64,000 nt of DNA, from contig JASWHV010000010.1 of the NCBI GenBank assembly GCA_030760725.1, forward strand, positions 37,329,760 through 37,393,759, read 5' to 3'. Position 1 is the first letter of the stretch, and the number at the start of each line of letters is the position of its first letter. Below, piece after piece: positions 11,389 to 20,915 of the stretch. This stretch comes from Neostapfia colusana (taxonomy: Eukaryota > Streptophyta > Magnoliopsida > Poales > Poaceae). The translations under genes and the position numbers were made by a program. The notes under the pieces were generated by a model. That model ran no database searches and was not told the origin of the DNA. It worked only from the letters and a program-made list of their open reading frames with translations.

Positions 11389-14255
11389 ATGGTGAGAGGA
11401 AACGCCGGCCGCCAAGGAAGGAACGTTCGTGGCAACCAAGGGGATGGCCACGATGAAGTTCCTGTTAACCCCGGAGCTGGTGACAACAACCTGGAACGGT
11501 TGATGGCCATGCAGAATCAACTTATGCAAACCATGATCCATACTTTGGGTCAGTTGCAGGCCAACAACAACAACCCCATTCCGGCACCACCGCCACCACC
11601 ACCGCCGGCTCATAACAGACTGGGAGAGTTCATGAGGACTCGACCATCCACCTTTGCTCAAGCTAACGACCCCATGGAGGCCGACGAATGGTTGATATCC
11701 ATGGAGAAGAAGCTTGCCATAGTACATAGCAATGACCGAGAGAAGGTTCTTTTTGCGTTGCACCAAGTCATGGGAGCTGCCGCTGACTGGTGGGATGCCC
11801 TATGCAACGCTCATGTCGACCAGGAGATGAGCACTTGGACTGAGTTCAAGGAGAGTTTCCGCTCTCATTACATCCCTGATGGTGTAATGATGCTCAAGAG
11901 ACAGGATTTCAAAGGTCTTCGCCAAGGACAGAGAAGCGTGAATGAGTATCTCAACAAGTTCACGCAACTGTCCCGGTATGCCCCTGAAGATGTCAACTCA
12001 GACCAACGGAAGCAGTACCTGTTCATGAGAGGGTTAAATAATGAGATCCAGGTTCAGCTCCTATACAATGACTACGCGAGTTCCAGAAGCTGGTTGACAA
12101 GGCTATAGTGGTGGAAAGCAAGATCCGAGAGATCGAGCGAGAGAGCAAGAGGAAGATGCCATACCAGCCCCAAGGGAGCAACGTACGACCTTGGTACATG
12201 CCCTCAGCTGCACCGCAGTATGGATCGACCGCTCCTGCATACCGCCCTAGTCAGCCACGACTGCAACGATCCGTTGCACAAGCACCTCGTGTGCCTTTGC
12301 CTCCTATGCCCCGACCCAACATGGGCGCCCCTGTTCAAAACCCCCGCCCCAACGTACCTGCTGCCGTGGGCAACAGGGCATGCTTTGCATGCGGGGAAAC
12401 AGGACACTTCGCGAGCCAGTGCCCGAGAAGAGGCCCTGGCAGCAAGGCAATGTGCCCAAGCAGAACCCGCGACCGAACGGAGGGGACAATCAAGGAAACC
12501 GTGGACAGCAGTACTACGCTGGCGGCAACGTAAACCATGTCTCTGCTGAGGAAGCACAACAGGCTGAGGACGTCGTATTGGTATGTTCCTTGCCAATTCG
12601 AACCCAGCCACCTTTTTATTTGATTCTGGGGCATCACATTCCTTCATATCATCCAAGTATTTTGCCAAGCATAATCTACCCATATCACACTTAAAATGCG
12701 CTATGTTAGTTAATTCTCCCGGTGGAGAGATGGGGACTAATATAGTATGTACGAAAGTAAGCCTTGAAATAAGGGGGGTAGACTTCCTTGCCAACCTCAT
12801 TGTCTTGGATTCCCAAGGGCTTGACATAATACTCGGGATGGATTGGTTAAGCAAGCACAACGGAGTAATCCAATGTGCTGAAAGGAGCGTTCAGTTGACA
12901 AACGAGCACGGTATTCGTGTCGAGTTTAAGTCAGCCCAACAAACAACCGAAAGGGCAATTTTGAACAACGTCGAAGGAGCAACATTGGACAGCATTCAGT
13001 GGTTCAGTAATTCTCGGACGTGTTTCCAGAAGAGCTTCCAGGTATGCCACCTGATCGGGACAGTTTGCCATTGATTTGGTACCCGGAACTGCACCCATAG
13101 CAAAGAGACCCTATAGGGTGCCCACCAATGAACTAGTGGAACTCAAGAAGAAAATTCAGGCGCAGTTGGAGAAGGGTTTTATACATCCCAGCTCGTCACC
13201 ATGGGGAGCCCCCGTGCTCTTGGTAGACAAGAAGGATGGGACCCAAAGGATGTGCGTGGACTATAGGTCTCTCAACGAGGTGACAATCAAGAACAAATAC
13301 CCTCTGCCCTGTATAGAAGACCTATTCAACCAAATGAAAGGAGCCCGAGTGTTCTCCAAGATTGATCTTCGGTTGGGATACTTCCAGCTGAAGATTAAGC
13401 CCTCCGATATACCCAAGACTGCCTTTCGAACATGGTATGGTTCATATGCATATACCGTCATGTATTTTGGGTTAACAAATGCACCCACATACTTCATGTA
13501 CCTTATGAACAAGGTTTTGATGGAGTACTTGGATAAGTTCGTCGTGGTTTTCATCGACGACATTATGGTGTATTCAAAAAGTGAGGAGGAGCATGAAGAA
13601 CATTTGAAATTGGCCTTGCAGAAAATGCGTGAGCATCAATTGTATGCCAAGCTTAACAAGTGTCAATTTTCGCTAAAGGAGATATCGTTCCTAGGCCACA
13701 TTATCTCCGAGGAAGGAGTATCGGTTGATCCCGGGAAAGTGGGAGATGTTCTGAAATGGAACCAACCGCAAAACGTGAGGGATATTTGGAGTTTTCTTGG
13801 GATGGCTGGATTCTACCGACGCTTCATCAAGGACTTCTCTAAGATAGAAAAGCCTATGACGGAGTTGCTAACAAAGTGAAAAGCCTTCAAATGGACACCA
13901 GCATGCCAAGAAAGTTTTGAGGAACTCGAGAAAAGGCTAACCACAGCACCGGGGTTTGTATTGCCGGACGTGAGCAAGAGCTTCGACATATATTGTGACG
14001 CATCCAGACAAGGGCTTGGATATGTGCTCATGCAAGAAGGACAAGTGGTAGCCTATGCCTCACGACAATAAAAAACCACGAGCTTAATTATCCTACACAT
14101 GACTTGGAGCAAGAGATAAGAGATGGCCAAGCAACGGATGAGGAGATTAAGGAGATCAAGGAAAGGATCCGACAAGGAATAGAGAGGGATTTCAAAGAAG
14201 ATGAGAAGGGTACGCTTTGGCTAGGAAAAAGGATTTGTGTGCCTAACGTGAAGCT
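11389..14255 (+). pseudogene. F gag-pol, frameshifted, RNase H deleted, integrase truncated
   Basis: Gag starts at 11389 (ATGGTGAGAGG) with the retrotransposon Gag motif ADWWDAL near residue 130. The frame moves at about 12080; the zinc knuckle CFACGETGHFASQCP follows at about 12385. Protease (LFDSGASHSF, about 12620; IILGMDWL, about 12830) is in a third frame, and RT runs 13076-13879 with FVVVFIDDIMVYS near 13545. A stop at 13877 and a frame change near 14070 follow. From the THDLE block near 14100 the sequence jumps to the QEIRDGQ block normally about 115 codons further on, removing most of RNase H. The frame then runs to the integrase N-terminal GKRICVPNVK and is lost at 14255. The element cannot make its own enzymes. 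Confidence 0.88.
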
Positions 14256-14590
14256 GTCAAAGTGTGTCGTCGACACTTCCCCCGGGCCTGCTCTGGGTAG
14301 CCCACGGAGGTTCTTTTTCAGAGGGGCTAGTCACTCGCGGAGAGCTTACGCGTCAGGAACGATGGAATGAGAAGCTTGACACAGAGATTTTTTTCGTGGT
14401 TCAGACTGCCGGAGCGTAAAACTCTACGTCCACGGTGAGCAGAGGTGCTTGTTGTATTGCTTGGTGCTTAGAATCGGGGTTCTGAGCTTGAGGATGACCT
14501 GAGTGCTAGAATGCCTAGAGCGTAAGTGTGTAAGGAATCGAACCCTAGAGGGAGTTGAGCAAAGTGTCGAACCCCTTGCAACGTTGCCTA

Positions 14591-14619
14591 CCCGAGCCTT
14601 TTATAGTCCAAGGCTCGGG
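14591..14619 (-). promoter_or_regulatory. TATA box inside a perfect 10-bp inverted repeat
   Basis: CCCGAGCCTT (14591-14600) and AAGGCTCGGG (14610-14619) are exact reverse complements with a 9-base loop. The minus-strand TATAAAAG (14598-14605) spans stem and loop. A minus-strand promoter here would read leftward toward 14263. Confidence 0.5.
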
Positions 14620-15009
14620 CGGCTTACAAGGTGGACCCGGGACCCGACAGGCGGTCCCGGGGAGATCGCCTGCCATCTACCGTATCCTGCAGTTACGCCG
14701 GTAGTTGTCTATGGCAAGTTCTTCTGAGTCTTCGTCTTGCCGCCCTGCCCACGCCGCAAGCTAGGCGTAGTGGTTGATGATGGCAGGGGCGGCAGGGGTG
14801 TCTTGTCGCTGTGTTTATTGGTGTAAAGCCTCTAACGCGGCCTGCCAGTCTTTACTGCGATGCGACTGGGCACAACGGCTCCTGACTGCGTTGTGCTCCG
14901 CGTCTCCGCGGCTTGGGAAGGCGCGGGTCTTGAATATCTTGTACGGACAAGGTATGGCGTGTCTTTACTCTTGCTGCCTACCGCGCGGGGGCAGGTAGCG
15001 CTGTTCTAC

Positions 15010-15325
15010 TGACCACGTGGCAGGCCCGGAGCTCTCCTCTGAGGAGAGGGAGGTCCGGCCCCGCTGGACACGTGGAGCCTTCGGAGCTCTCCGCGCGGAG
15101 GGGGGAGGTCCGGCTCTGCTGGCCACGTGGCGGGCCGGAGCTCTCCTCTGAGGAGAGGGAGGTCCGGCCCCGCTGGACACATGGAGCCTTTGGAGCTCTA
15201 CCCATGCAGGAGGGAGGTCCGGCTCTGTTGGCCACGTGGCGGGCCCGGAGCTTTCCTCTGAGGAGAGGGAGGTCCAGCCCCGCGGGACACGTGGTGCCTT
15301 CGGAGCTCTCCCTGCGGAGAAGGGT
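15010..15325. repeat. G-box minisatellite, left copy
   Basis: About six units of roughly 55 bp alternate between two types, one with GGCCACGTGGCGGGCC and one with GGACACGTGGAGCC, so the higher-order period is about 110 bp. CACGTG lies at 15014, 15069, 15124, 15233 and 15288; one unit has CACATG. The array is related to those at 3617-4200 and 47080-47370. It lies between a minus-strand TATA (14605) and a plus-strand TTTTAAAAGG (15766). Confidence 0.8.
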
Positions 15326-15477
15326 GAGGTCCTTAGGCAGTTTCCCCTGTTCGTGGGGGTACCCCATATTGAGGGTACCAAAAGTGGCCCCCGGGCCCAT
15401 CTTGGTGGAGATAGTGAGCCCCAGGTGGGGCCCCCGTCTCTTCAACTTCACGCACCTTCTCGAAGACCCACTTTGAC

Positions 15478-15885
15478 TGTTGCTGGAGCACGAACAGTCG
15501 TGGGATCGTGGGAGCGTGAGCCCTGCTTGATGGCTGCTTTTACTGCGGCGGTTCCCAAGGCTGCCACTACTGCACGTCGCGGTGCACGTCGCAGCGTCTT
15601 GTCAGGAACCGCCGGCTTCTCCGCCTGGGGGCTGACAACCTGGTCCACCACTTCTGTAGGATGGCCTGGGCCCGCTTGTCATGGACGCTTGTCTTGGAGC
15701 TGAAGCAGCTTCCGCAAGCAGCATATTCGAAGGGTTTTGAATCACTTTGAATCGCGCCTGGGAAGTTTTAAAAGGGGATGTTATCTGCAGCAGGCTTCCC
15801 TTCGCACTTCACTTCGCCTGAGCCCTTCATTGTTTCTTCGAGCTCTTGCGCCCTTGTCTTCTAAGTTCTTGAGCTTCCGTCGGCC
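15478..15885 (+). other. 5' flank and leader of the Transposase_28-like gene
   Basis: GC-rich sequence with no gene. TTTTAAAAGG at 15766-15775 may serve as a TATA-type element. It is followed by about 110 bp of pyrimidine-rich leader ending GTCGGCC before the ATG at 15886. Confidence 0.4.
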
Positions 15886-17436
15886 ATGGCTTCCAACCTG
15901 CCTCTGACGAGCTTCACCCGGTCAGGAGACCTTAAACGAGTGCGTAAGTTGCTGGGGTGGCATTCCCCCTGTGTCTGAGGGCGGGGGAGACTGTCTTTTT
16001 TACCGCCTATGGTTTGGCAGGGTTCGTCCCGGCAATCTCTTCGTTCTTCATGGTGTTACTGGAGACGTACGGTCTCCAGCTTCATCACCTCTTCCCCAAC
16101 TCCATTGCCATTGCTGCCGTCTTCGTGCACTTGTGGTGACGCTCTTCCGCCACTTCTTCGTGCTGCGGACGACCGGTCGTGGATCGAGGAACCAGCTGGG
16201 GGCATACTACTTTCAGCATCGCTGCAAGGACCCGAAGGTCTCCGGGTATCCTCTGGCCTTCAGTGCAGCGAGGTGGGAGAGCTGGAGGGATCACTCGGTG
16301 ATCGTAAAGACTGATGAGCGTGATTGCCTCCAGTTACCAACTGGTGATCCAACTACCGAGCGTTGCTTCTGGGAAGAGAGCCCGGTGATGGATCCCGAAT
16401 ACGCGCCGATCTTAACGCGGATCCGGTCCCTGGCGGAGCAGGGATTGACGTCTCTGATGGTGCTGGAGAACATCCTGTCACGGCACGTTGCCCCGTTGCA
16501 GCAGCGCATCCGTCTGGCGTGGTACTTCAGCGGCATCCATGACGGCATCAGAGTAGAGAGGGGTTTGGACTCAGTTTTTTCCGAGGAAGAACTGAGGGAG
16601 GTATTATCGTTCATCAGTAGTGACCTCCTCAACGCCAACTCTCTTATGTTGTTAGCTTCCTGCCCCCCTCTCTCCATGGAGCCGTTGTTGAGGGCGAGGC
16701 TGTTGCGGGAGCTGCGGAAACCTGACGATATAGGCATCGCCGTTCGCCAGGTCTGGGACACCTTTCGGGGTACCTCAATTCCCGGGATTGATCGCTCCGG
16801 AGCGGAGCACGAGGCATCAGCCGACGCTCAACCCACGCCAAAGATGGATGGAGCCCAGACCTCCGACAAGGGGGAGGGAAAGGACCCAGCTTCTGGGTTG
16901 CCAGAGAAGAAGCGCACCCAGTCCCCTGTGACGGCGCCACTTGCGCCAAGCCAAGGGACCGGGGTTCCCCCGGGCTCGCCTTCGGCAGGCGCTGGTTCGT
17001 CAGGCGGCATCCCTAAGAGGCCTCGGGTCTTCCACTCCGACGGGATCCCCCTCGGACGCCGGCGGTCTGAGGAGCCCCGGGCGGAGGGTCCGGATGCACC
17101 CCCTGTTTTGCCAGTCCAGGTACCTCCGGTGCAGGTCCCACCGGCGCCAGGCCCCAGCGATCCTACCCTGGCTCAGAAGCCGGGGCTTCATGCCTGTTGC
17201 AGTGTCCGAGTTCCTCGGTAAGCTCGTACTTCACCGAGTCTTGACCCTTGCTTATTTATATATCTTTCCTTTCTTTGTCTTGAGGATCCCCCAAGTTTGC
17301 AGAGGTTCACCGCTAGCGGAGGTGTTGGGCCACAGCGTCTAAAGGCTTTTGCGGATTTTCCGGCCGCCGAGTCAGTGCGGGTGCTTCCACCTCCTGTGCC
17401 GGTTGGGTCAGCTCCTGCAACGGCAGCGGCGGCGCC
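15886..17436 (+). pseudogene. C: Transposase_28-like ('putative gypsy-type transposon') gene, 5' part
   Basis: The gene begins ATGGCTTCC at 15886 and the frame breaks after about 30 codons. The next frame shows FVPAISSFFMVLLETYGLQLHHLFPNS-type sequence (residue pattern FxxxLLxxYGLQLHHLxPN), the signature I associate with the Transposase_28 domain of grass retroelement genes; this is a family-level recognition from memory. From about 16110 a third frame runs on through a conserved block (about 16120-16760) and a Pro/Ser-rich linker. A canonical intron (17218-17302) follows, and the reading frame opens again until element A interrupts it at 17437. The last five bases, GCGCC, are the target duplication of A. 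Function is not established; in known elements such genes are gag-like or accessory. This copy is dead. Confidence 0.7.
17218..17302 (+). other. Probable intron in gene C
   Basis: A GTAAGC donor at 17218, a T-rich tract and TTTGCAG acceptor ending at 17302 bound 85 bp. The upstream frame stops just inside it, and an open Ala/Pro-rich frame resumes after it and continues beyond element A. Confidence 0.55.
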
Positions 17437-20400
17437 TGTCACACCCGGTTTGTCCCCAAAGAACAACCGAATGAATATCACATGTATGCTAGGATCTTTC
17501 TCTCATACATGTGATGACAAATAGTGAAGCATCATTTATTACAAGCCAAGTGTTCGAATATAAATAAGTCTTACATAGCACGTGTCTCGATGGACGATAA
17601 TATGTTCATAACATGTAAACAAAGCAGCAGAGGAATATAAATCTTGTGGGCTCCGTCACAGGCATTGCCCGGGGGACTCCGTGAACCAAGAAACCTTCTT
17701 CGGGTCCAAAGTCTTGGTCATTGAACACCACATCATCCCTTTGACCTGAGCAGCAATTTAAACCAACAGAAATGCAAGTTTGAGTACCGTTGGTACTCAG
17801 CAAGTGTGGGAAAGTTATGTCATGCATGGCTAGAGCAAGGAGAGGTTGGACTCATGGTTAAGCACTATGCAATTAATACCTATCACCTTAGCTTATTAAG
17901 CACCTACATTACTACACAGGTGAAATGGTCCCAATTCCTCAACAAATCATCAATATCAAGTAAACATAGTCTCATTTACAATGTTAAGCTTCCCACTTAA
18001 CATCCTCAACTTCCCAATTCATCATACTCTAATCATGAATAAGTCCAAGCCGCTCTTGACCGTGAGAACGGCTGTCATGACAGTTTTGACTCTGCAGAGT
18101 TTGCACCACTGTACCCACATGTAGTGATTTCATCCCCCGTTGCCGGGTGGACTAAAAGAACCTCCATTATGCCAGTGGCCGTGAACCACGTTCACACTTC
18201 CCAGGTGTGTAGCCAGGAGATCACTACGAGGCCTTTACAAAGGGATTCCCGACGAGCGTGGGCCCACTGAGGTTTCACCCCTAACAGAATACAAGAGGCT
18301 CCAACCCCGCTGCAGTGGCCCCCTCTTGAGCCTTGCGGTTCATATGGTAGTCCAGCTGACACCTATTCCCCGCACCATTTAGAACACCCATACTACGCCA
18401 GGGATACACCTAATTAATTGGCCAAGCTGCCCCATCTCAGCATGTGGTTGGCACGGTAAAGCCAGATTACATGCTCCATGAACCGGTACTTAGGATCCAG
18501 GCAAGTACTAAACACAAACCCGAGTCTCGTGCACCCAGCACCAACCAAATCATCCAACTTGCCTCGATCTCTACCTCTACATAACTCATAATATCTCAAT
18601 CAATAGTAAGGTAAATAAGTTGATGATCTCATATCCCAATTATCCCATTCTAAGCATGGCTAAGCATAAGCATATGAGTAAATGACATAACAAAATAAAT
18701 CCCAACCCAGGCTACAAGGAAATAAGATAATGAAAATCTAGGGAAACTTCCTAGCTTGGGTATCATATTTCAAATTGACAATACAATTAAATTCTAACTA
18801 CACATCCTAGTATAGGATCAAAGTGGTCAAGGACACTTGCCTTCTTCCTGCTGCTCTGGGAATGGAAAGTCTTGATCTTGAAAGGTGAGAACTTGCTCTG
18901 GGGCAGGTTCTACTCATGCCAATACACATAGCAAAAGAAAACAACAACCCATAAGCCATAGTCCACACTTTCACTCATGCAAACCACACATACATACATA
19001 CATATTAAAGTCATTCATATGTTTAAGTGTTGTGATTACCCTAGATGTGTTGATTTTAGGCCTACATGCACTTTTAAACATATATATATATTATTTCTAA
19101 CTTTTGTATTCAGATTTCTATTTGCACACTATATATTAATTTCCAATTTGAACAAATTCTCTATATTTAATTAATACACTCCTTAGCCACAAAATTTGCA
19201 TGAAAGAAAGTTTCCTACTCCAAATAGGTTTTTAGATCTTCTACAAAATCTTAATCGGATGTTTTTGAAAATAAAGACCTCATTTAACATTCTCTACTTA
19301 TGCATACTTATTTTCCTATATTTTCAGATTTATTTTCTATGCCTAAAAGTGAATTTTAATATTAAAATAGTAAGACATATCATCTAAACAGAATAGATTC
19401 TGATCTAAAATGTTCAATAATATATTTTTTGAACTTCCTCTCTGATGTGAACCAAATTTAAATTTATTTTATCAGTTTTCAGAATTATTTCCTAGCCTAA
19501 AAATATGTTTCTAGAAACAATAAAAATGAGCAACACTTAGGCAGATCTCATTTCAGCCTAAAAAAATTATTAATTCATTCTAAAGGTTTTACAAGTGCTA
19601 GGAGAGTTTAAATTTGCATTTACACATGTGTTTGCCTCACCTTTTAAATTTAAATCCTAGTCACATATTCAAATTTCTGAATTTAATATTCTACAGGGTC
19701 TGAAAGGCAAATCCACCCTACTACAGGGTTTAATTTACTATTTCCTAAATTTTCAGGGGCCTAGTTACACATAACAGAGGGGTTTTTCCTAATTTTTATT
19801 AAGTCCGGGGGCTAAAAATGATTTATAAATGAATTTACATGAATTTCTCAAGGTCCAGGGGCTAGATCAGAAGTTTCCAGGGCTAGCTCGTGTTTTCCGA
19901 GATCCCCAGTGGGTAGCGCGTAAGAATCCCGGCCTTTATAATGCGGGGCCGACGTGGACCGTCCGATTTAAAATAGACGGCTGAGATTATAACGCGAAGC
20001 GGTACGGGTTATAGCTAATAGGAACCGCACGATTTAAAATGGACGGGCCTGAGGAGGCAACGTCGCCCTGGCCGTGCGCGGGTGGCGCTGCCCGGCGGCG
20101 CGCGGCGGCGATCTCGCCGGAGATCTTCGGGTTTTCATCTATACTTCCTAAAACTTGGATTTCTTGGCATAGAACGGAAGAGGGGAGGTAGGGGATCTCA
20201 CCTTGGGGTTTTTCTTGAGCTCGGGGGCCCTGGAACGCGGTCAGCGACGACGTCCGAGGTGAAAACGCGGCGGTGCTCGCCGGAGCTGTGTCCCAAGCGC
20301 AAAACACCGGGTTTCCTTCACCTGCGAGTCTCCCCGGAGACGATGGAACATGATCAGCACGTTAGATCAGGAAATTCGAGTGAGGATCGAAGGAACTCGG

Positions 20401-20871
20401 CGGTAGAAGCCTCGGTTCTCACCGGAGAGTAAAAAGAGAGTGGCGCTGGGGAATTCAGCGAGTTTCCTTGCGTGGAATGCACGAGGAGAGGCGGTGGAGG
20501 ATCGGTTTGGATAAGTAGCAACGTCCGGGGCCGAAGATCGGGCTGGGGGCACGGGTTTCCGGAGGTTGGTTTTAATTCGGGTGCGAGAGAGGGCCGGGGT
20601 CGGTTGGGGCGCGCGCGAGGAGAGGTATGACACGCAGGCCCCGCGTGTCAGAGAGAGGGAGAGAGGGGGGGCGGGTTTGGGCTGGCTGGCGCGCGGTCTT
20701 GGGCCGGCTGAGCGGGTTTCGGCCCACTGGCCATTTTTCTTTTTCCTTTTCCTTTTCTTTTTCTGTTTTGATTTGAATTTGAATTCCAGTTTGAATTTGA
20801 ATTGCTTTATCACATGCATTACGTCCAAAAAATTTTAAATTCCCCTCTTTAGCAGGTTTTGGGGTGTTACA
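17437..20871 (-). repeat. 3' LTR of A (3435 bp)
   Basis: Plus-strand start TGTCACACCCGG, end TTGGGGTGTTACA. It is colinear with the right LTR of A (26512-27722 and 40035-42250) with scattered substitutions. Near its minus-strand 5' end are a long pyrimidine/purine tract (about 20728-20765) and repeated GAATTTGAATT. No gene is inside; the Gly/Arg-rich ORFs around 20000-20450 also appear in the other LTRs and are U3/R sequence. Confidence 0.93.
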
Positions 20872-20890
20872 GCTCTACCCCCTTAAAAGA
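20872..20890 (-). other. Polypurine tract of A
   Basis: On the minus strand the bases just before the LTR read TTTAAGGGGGTAGAGC, purine-rich and abutting TGTAACACCCC. This is the plus-strand primer of reverse transcription. Confidence 0.6.
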
Positions 20891-20915
20891 AATCCCGTCC
20901 TCGAGATTGGTGATT

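Larger units (their letters stand above)
3471..14255 (+). mobile_element. F: truncated Ty3/gypsy element with 5' LTR and partial gag-pol
   Basis: The element consists of a 5' LTR (3471-5372 and 9665-10856, interrupted by D1), a primer binding site, a leader of about 515 bp and a plus-strand gag-pol. It stops abruptly in the integrase zinc-finger region at about 14255; no 3' half or 3' LTR is seen. The left end TGTGACACCC lies directly against the gag of E1. The base order of the LTR around 9665-10020 matches the LTRs of A, B and H (stretches around CTGCAGAGT and CCTTTGTAAAGG), so F is a diverged relative of that Tekay-like group. Confidence 0.85.
14256..15477. other. Segment bounded by 13-bp imperfect inverted repeats
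   Basis: The left end GTCAAAGTGTGTC (14256-14268) and right end GACCCACTTTGAC (15465-15477) are inverted repeats matching at 12 of 13 bases. The left end lies within about 2 bp of where homology of F to other integrases ends. Inside are a minus-strand TATA box in a hairpin (14591-14619) and a G-box minisatellite (15010-15325). No coding sequence is recognised and no target duplication is seen. It may be a small non-autonomous element or the 5' part of the C element; an LTR reading (TG...CA, minus strand) is also possible. Confidence 0.35.

Noticed and set aside
14263..15470. Minus-strand LTR from TGTGTCGTCGACAC to GAAGACCCA
   Set aside because: It has TG...CA ends and a TATA box but no partner LTR, primer binding site or target duplication in the window, so it is left as a bounded segment of unknown type.
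19987..20432. Overlapping Arg/Gly-rich ORFs on both strands near the 5' end of the LTRs of A, B and H
   Set aside because: GC-rich U3/R sequence of the LTR gives long frames by composition; they differ between LTR copies.
20728..20800. Pyrimidine tract with GAATTTGAATT repeats as a possible heat-shock element
   Set aside because: GAA and TTC blocks are not spaced by two bases, so it lacks the heat-shock element pattern.
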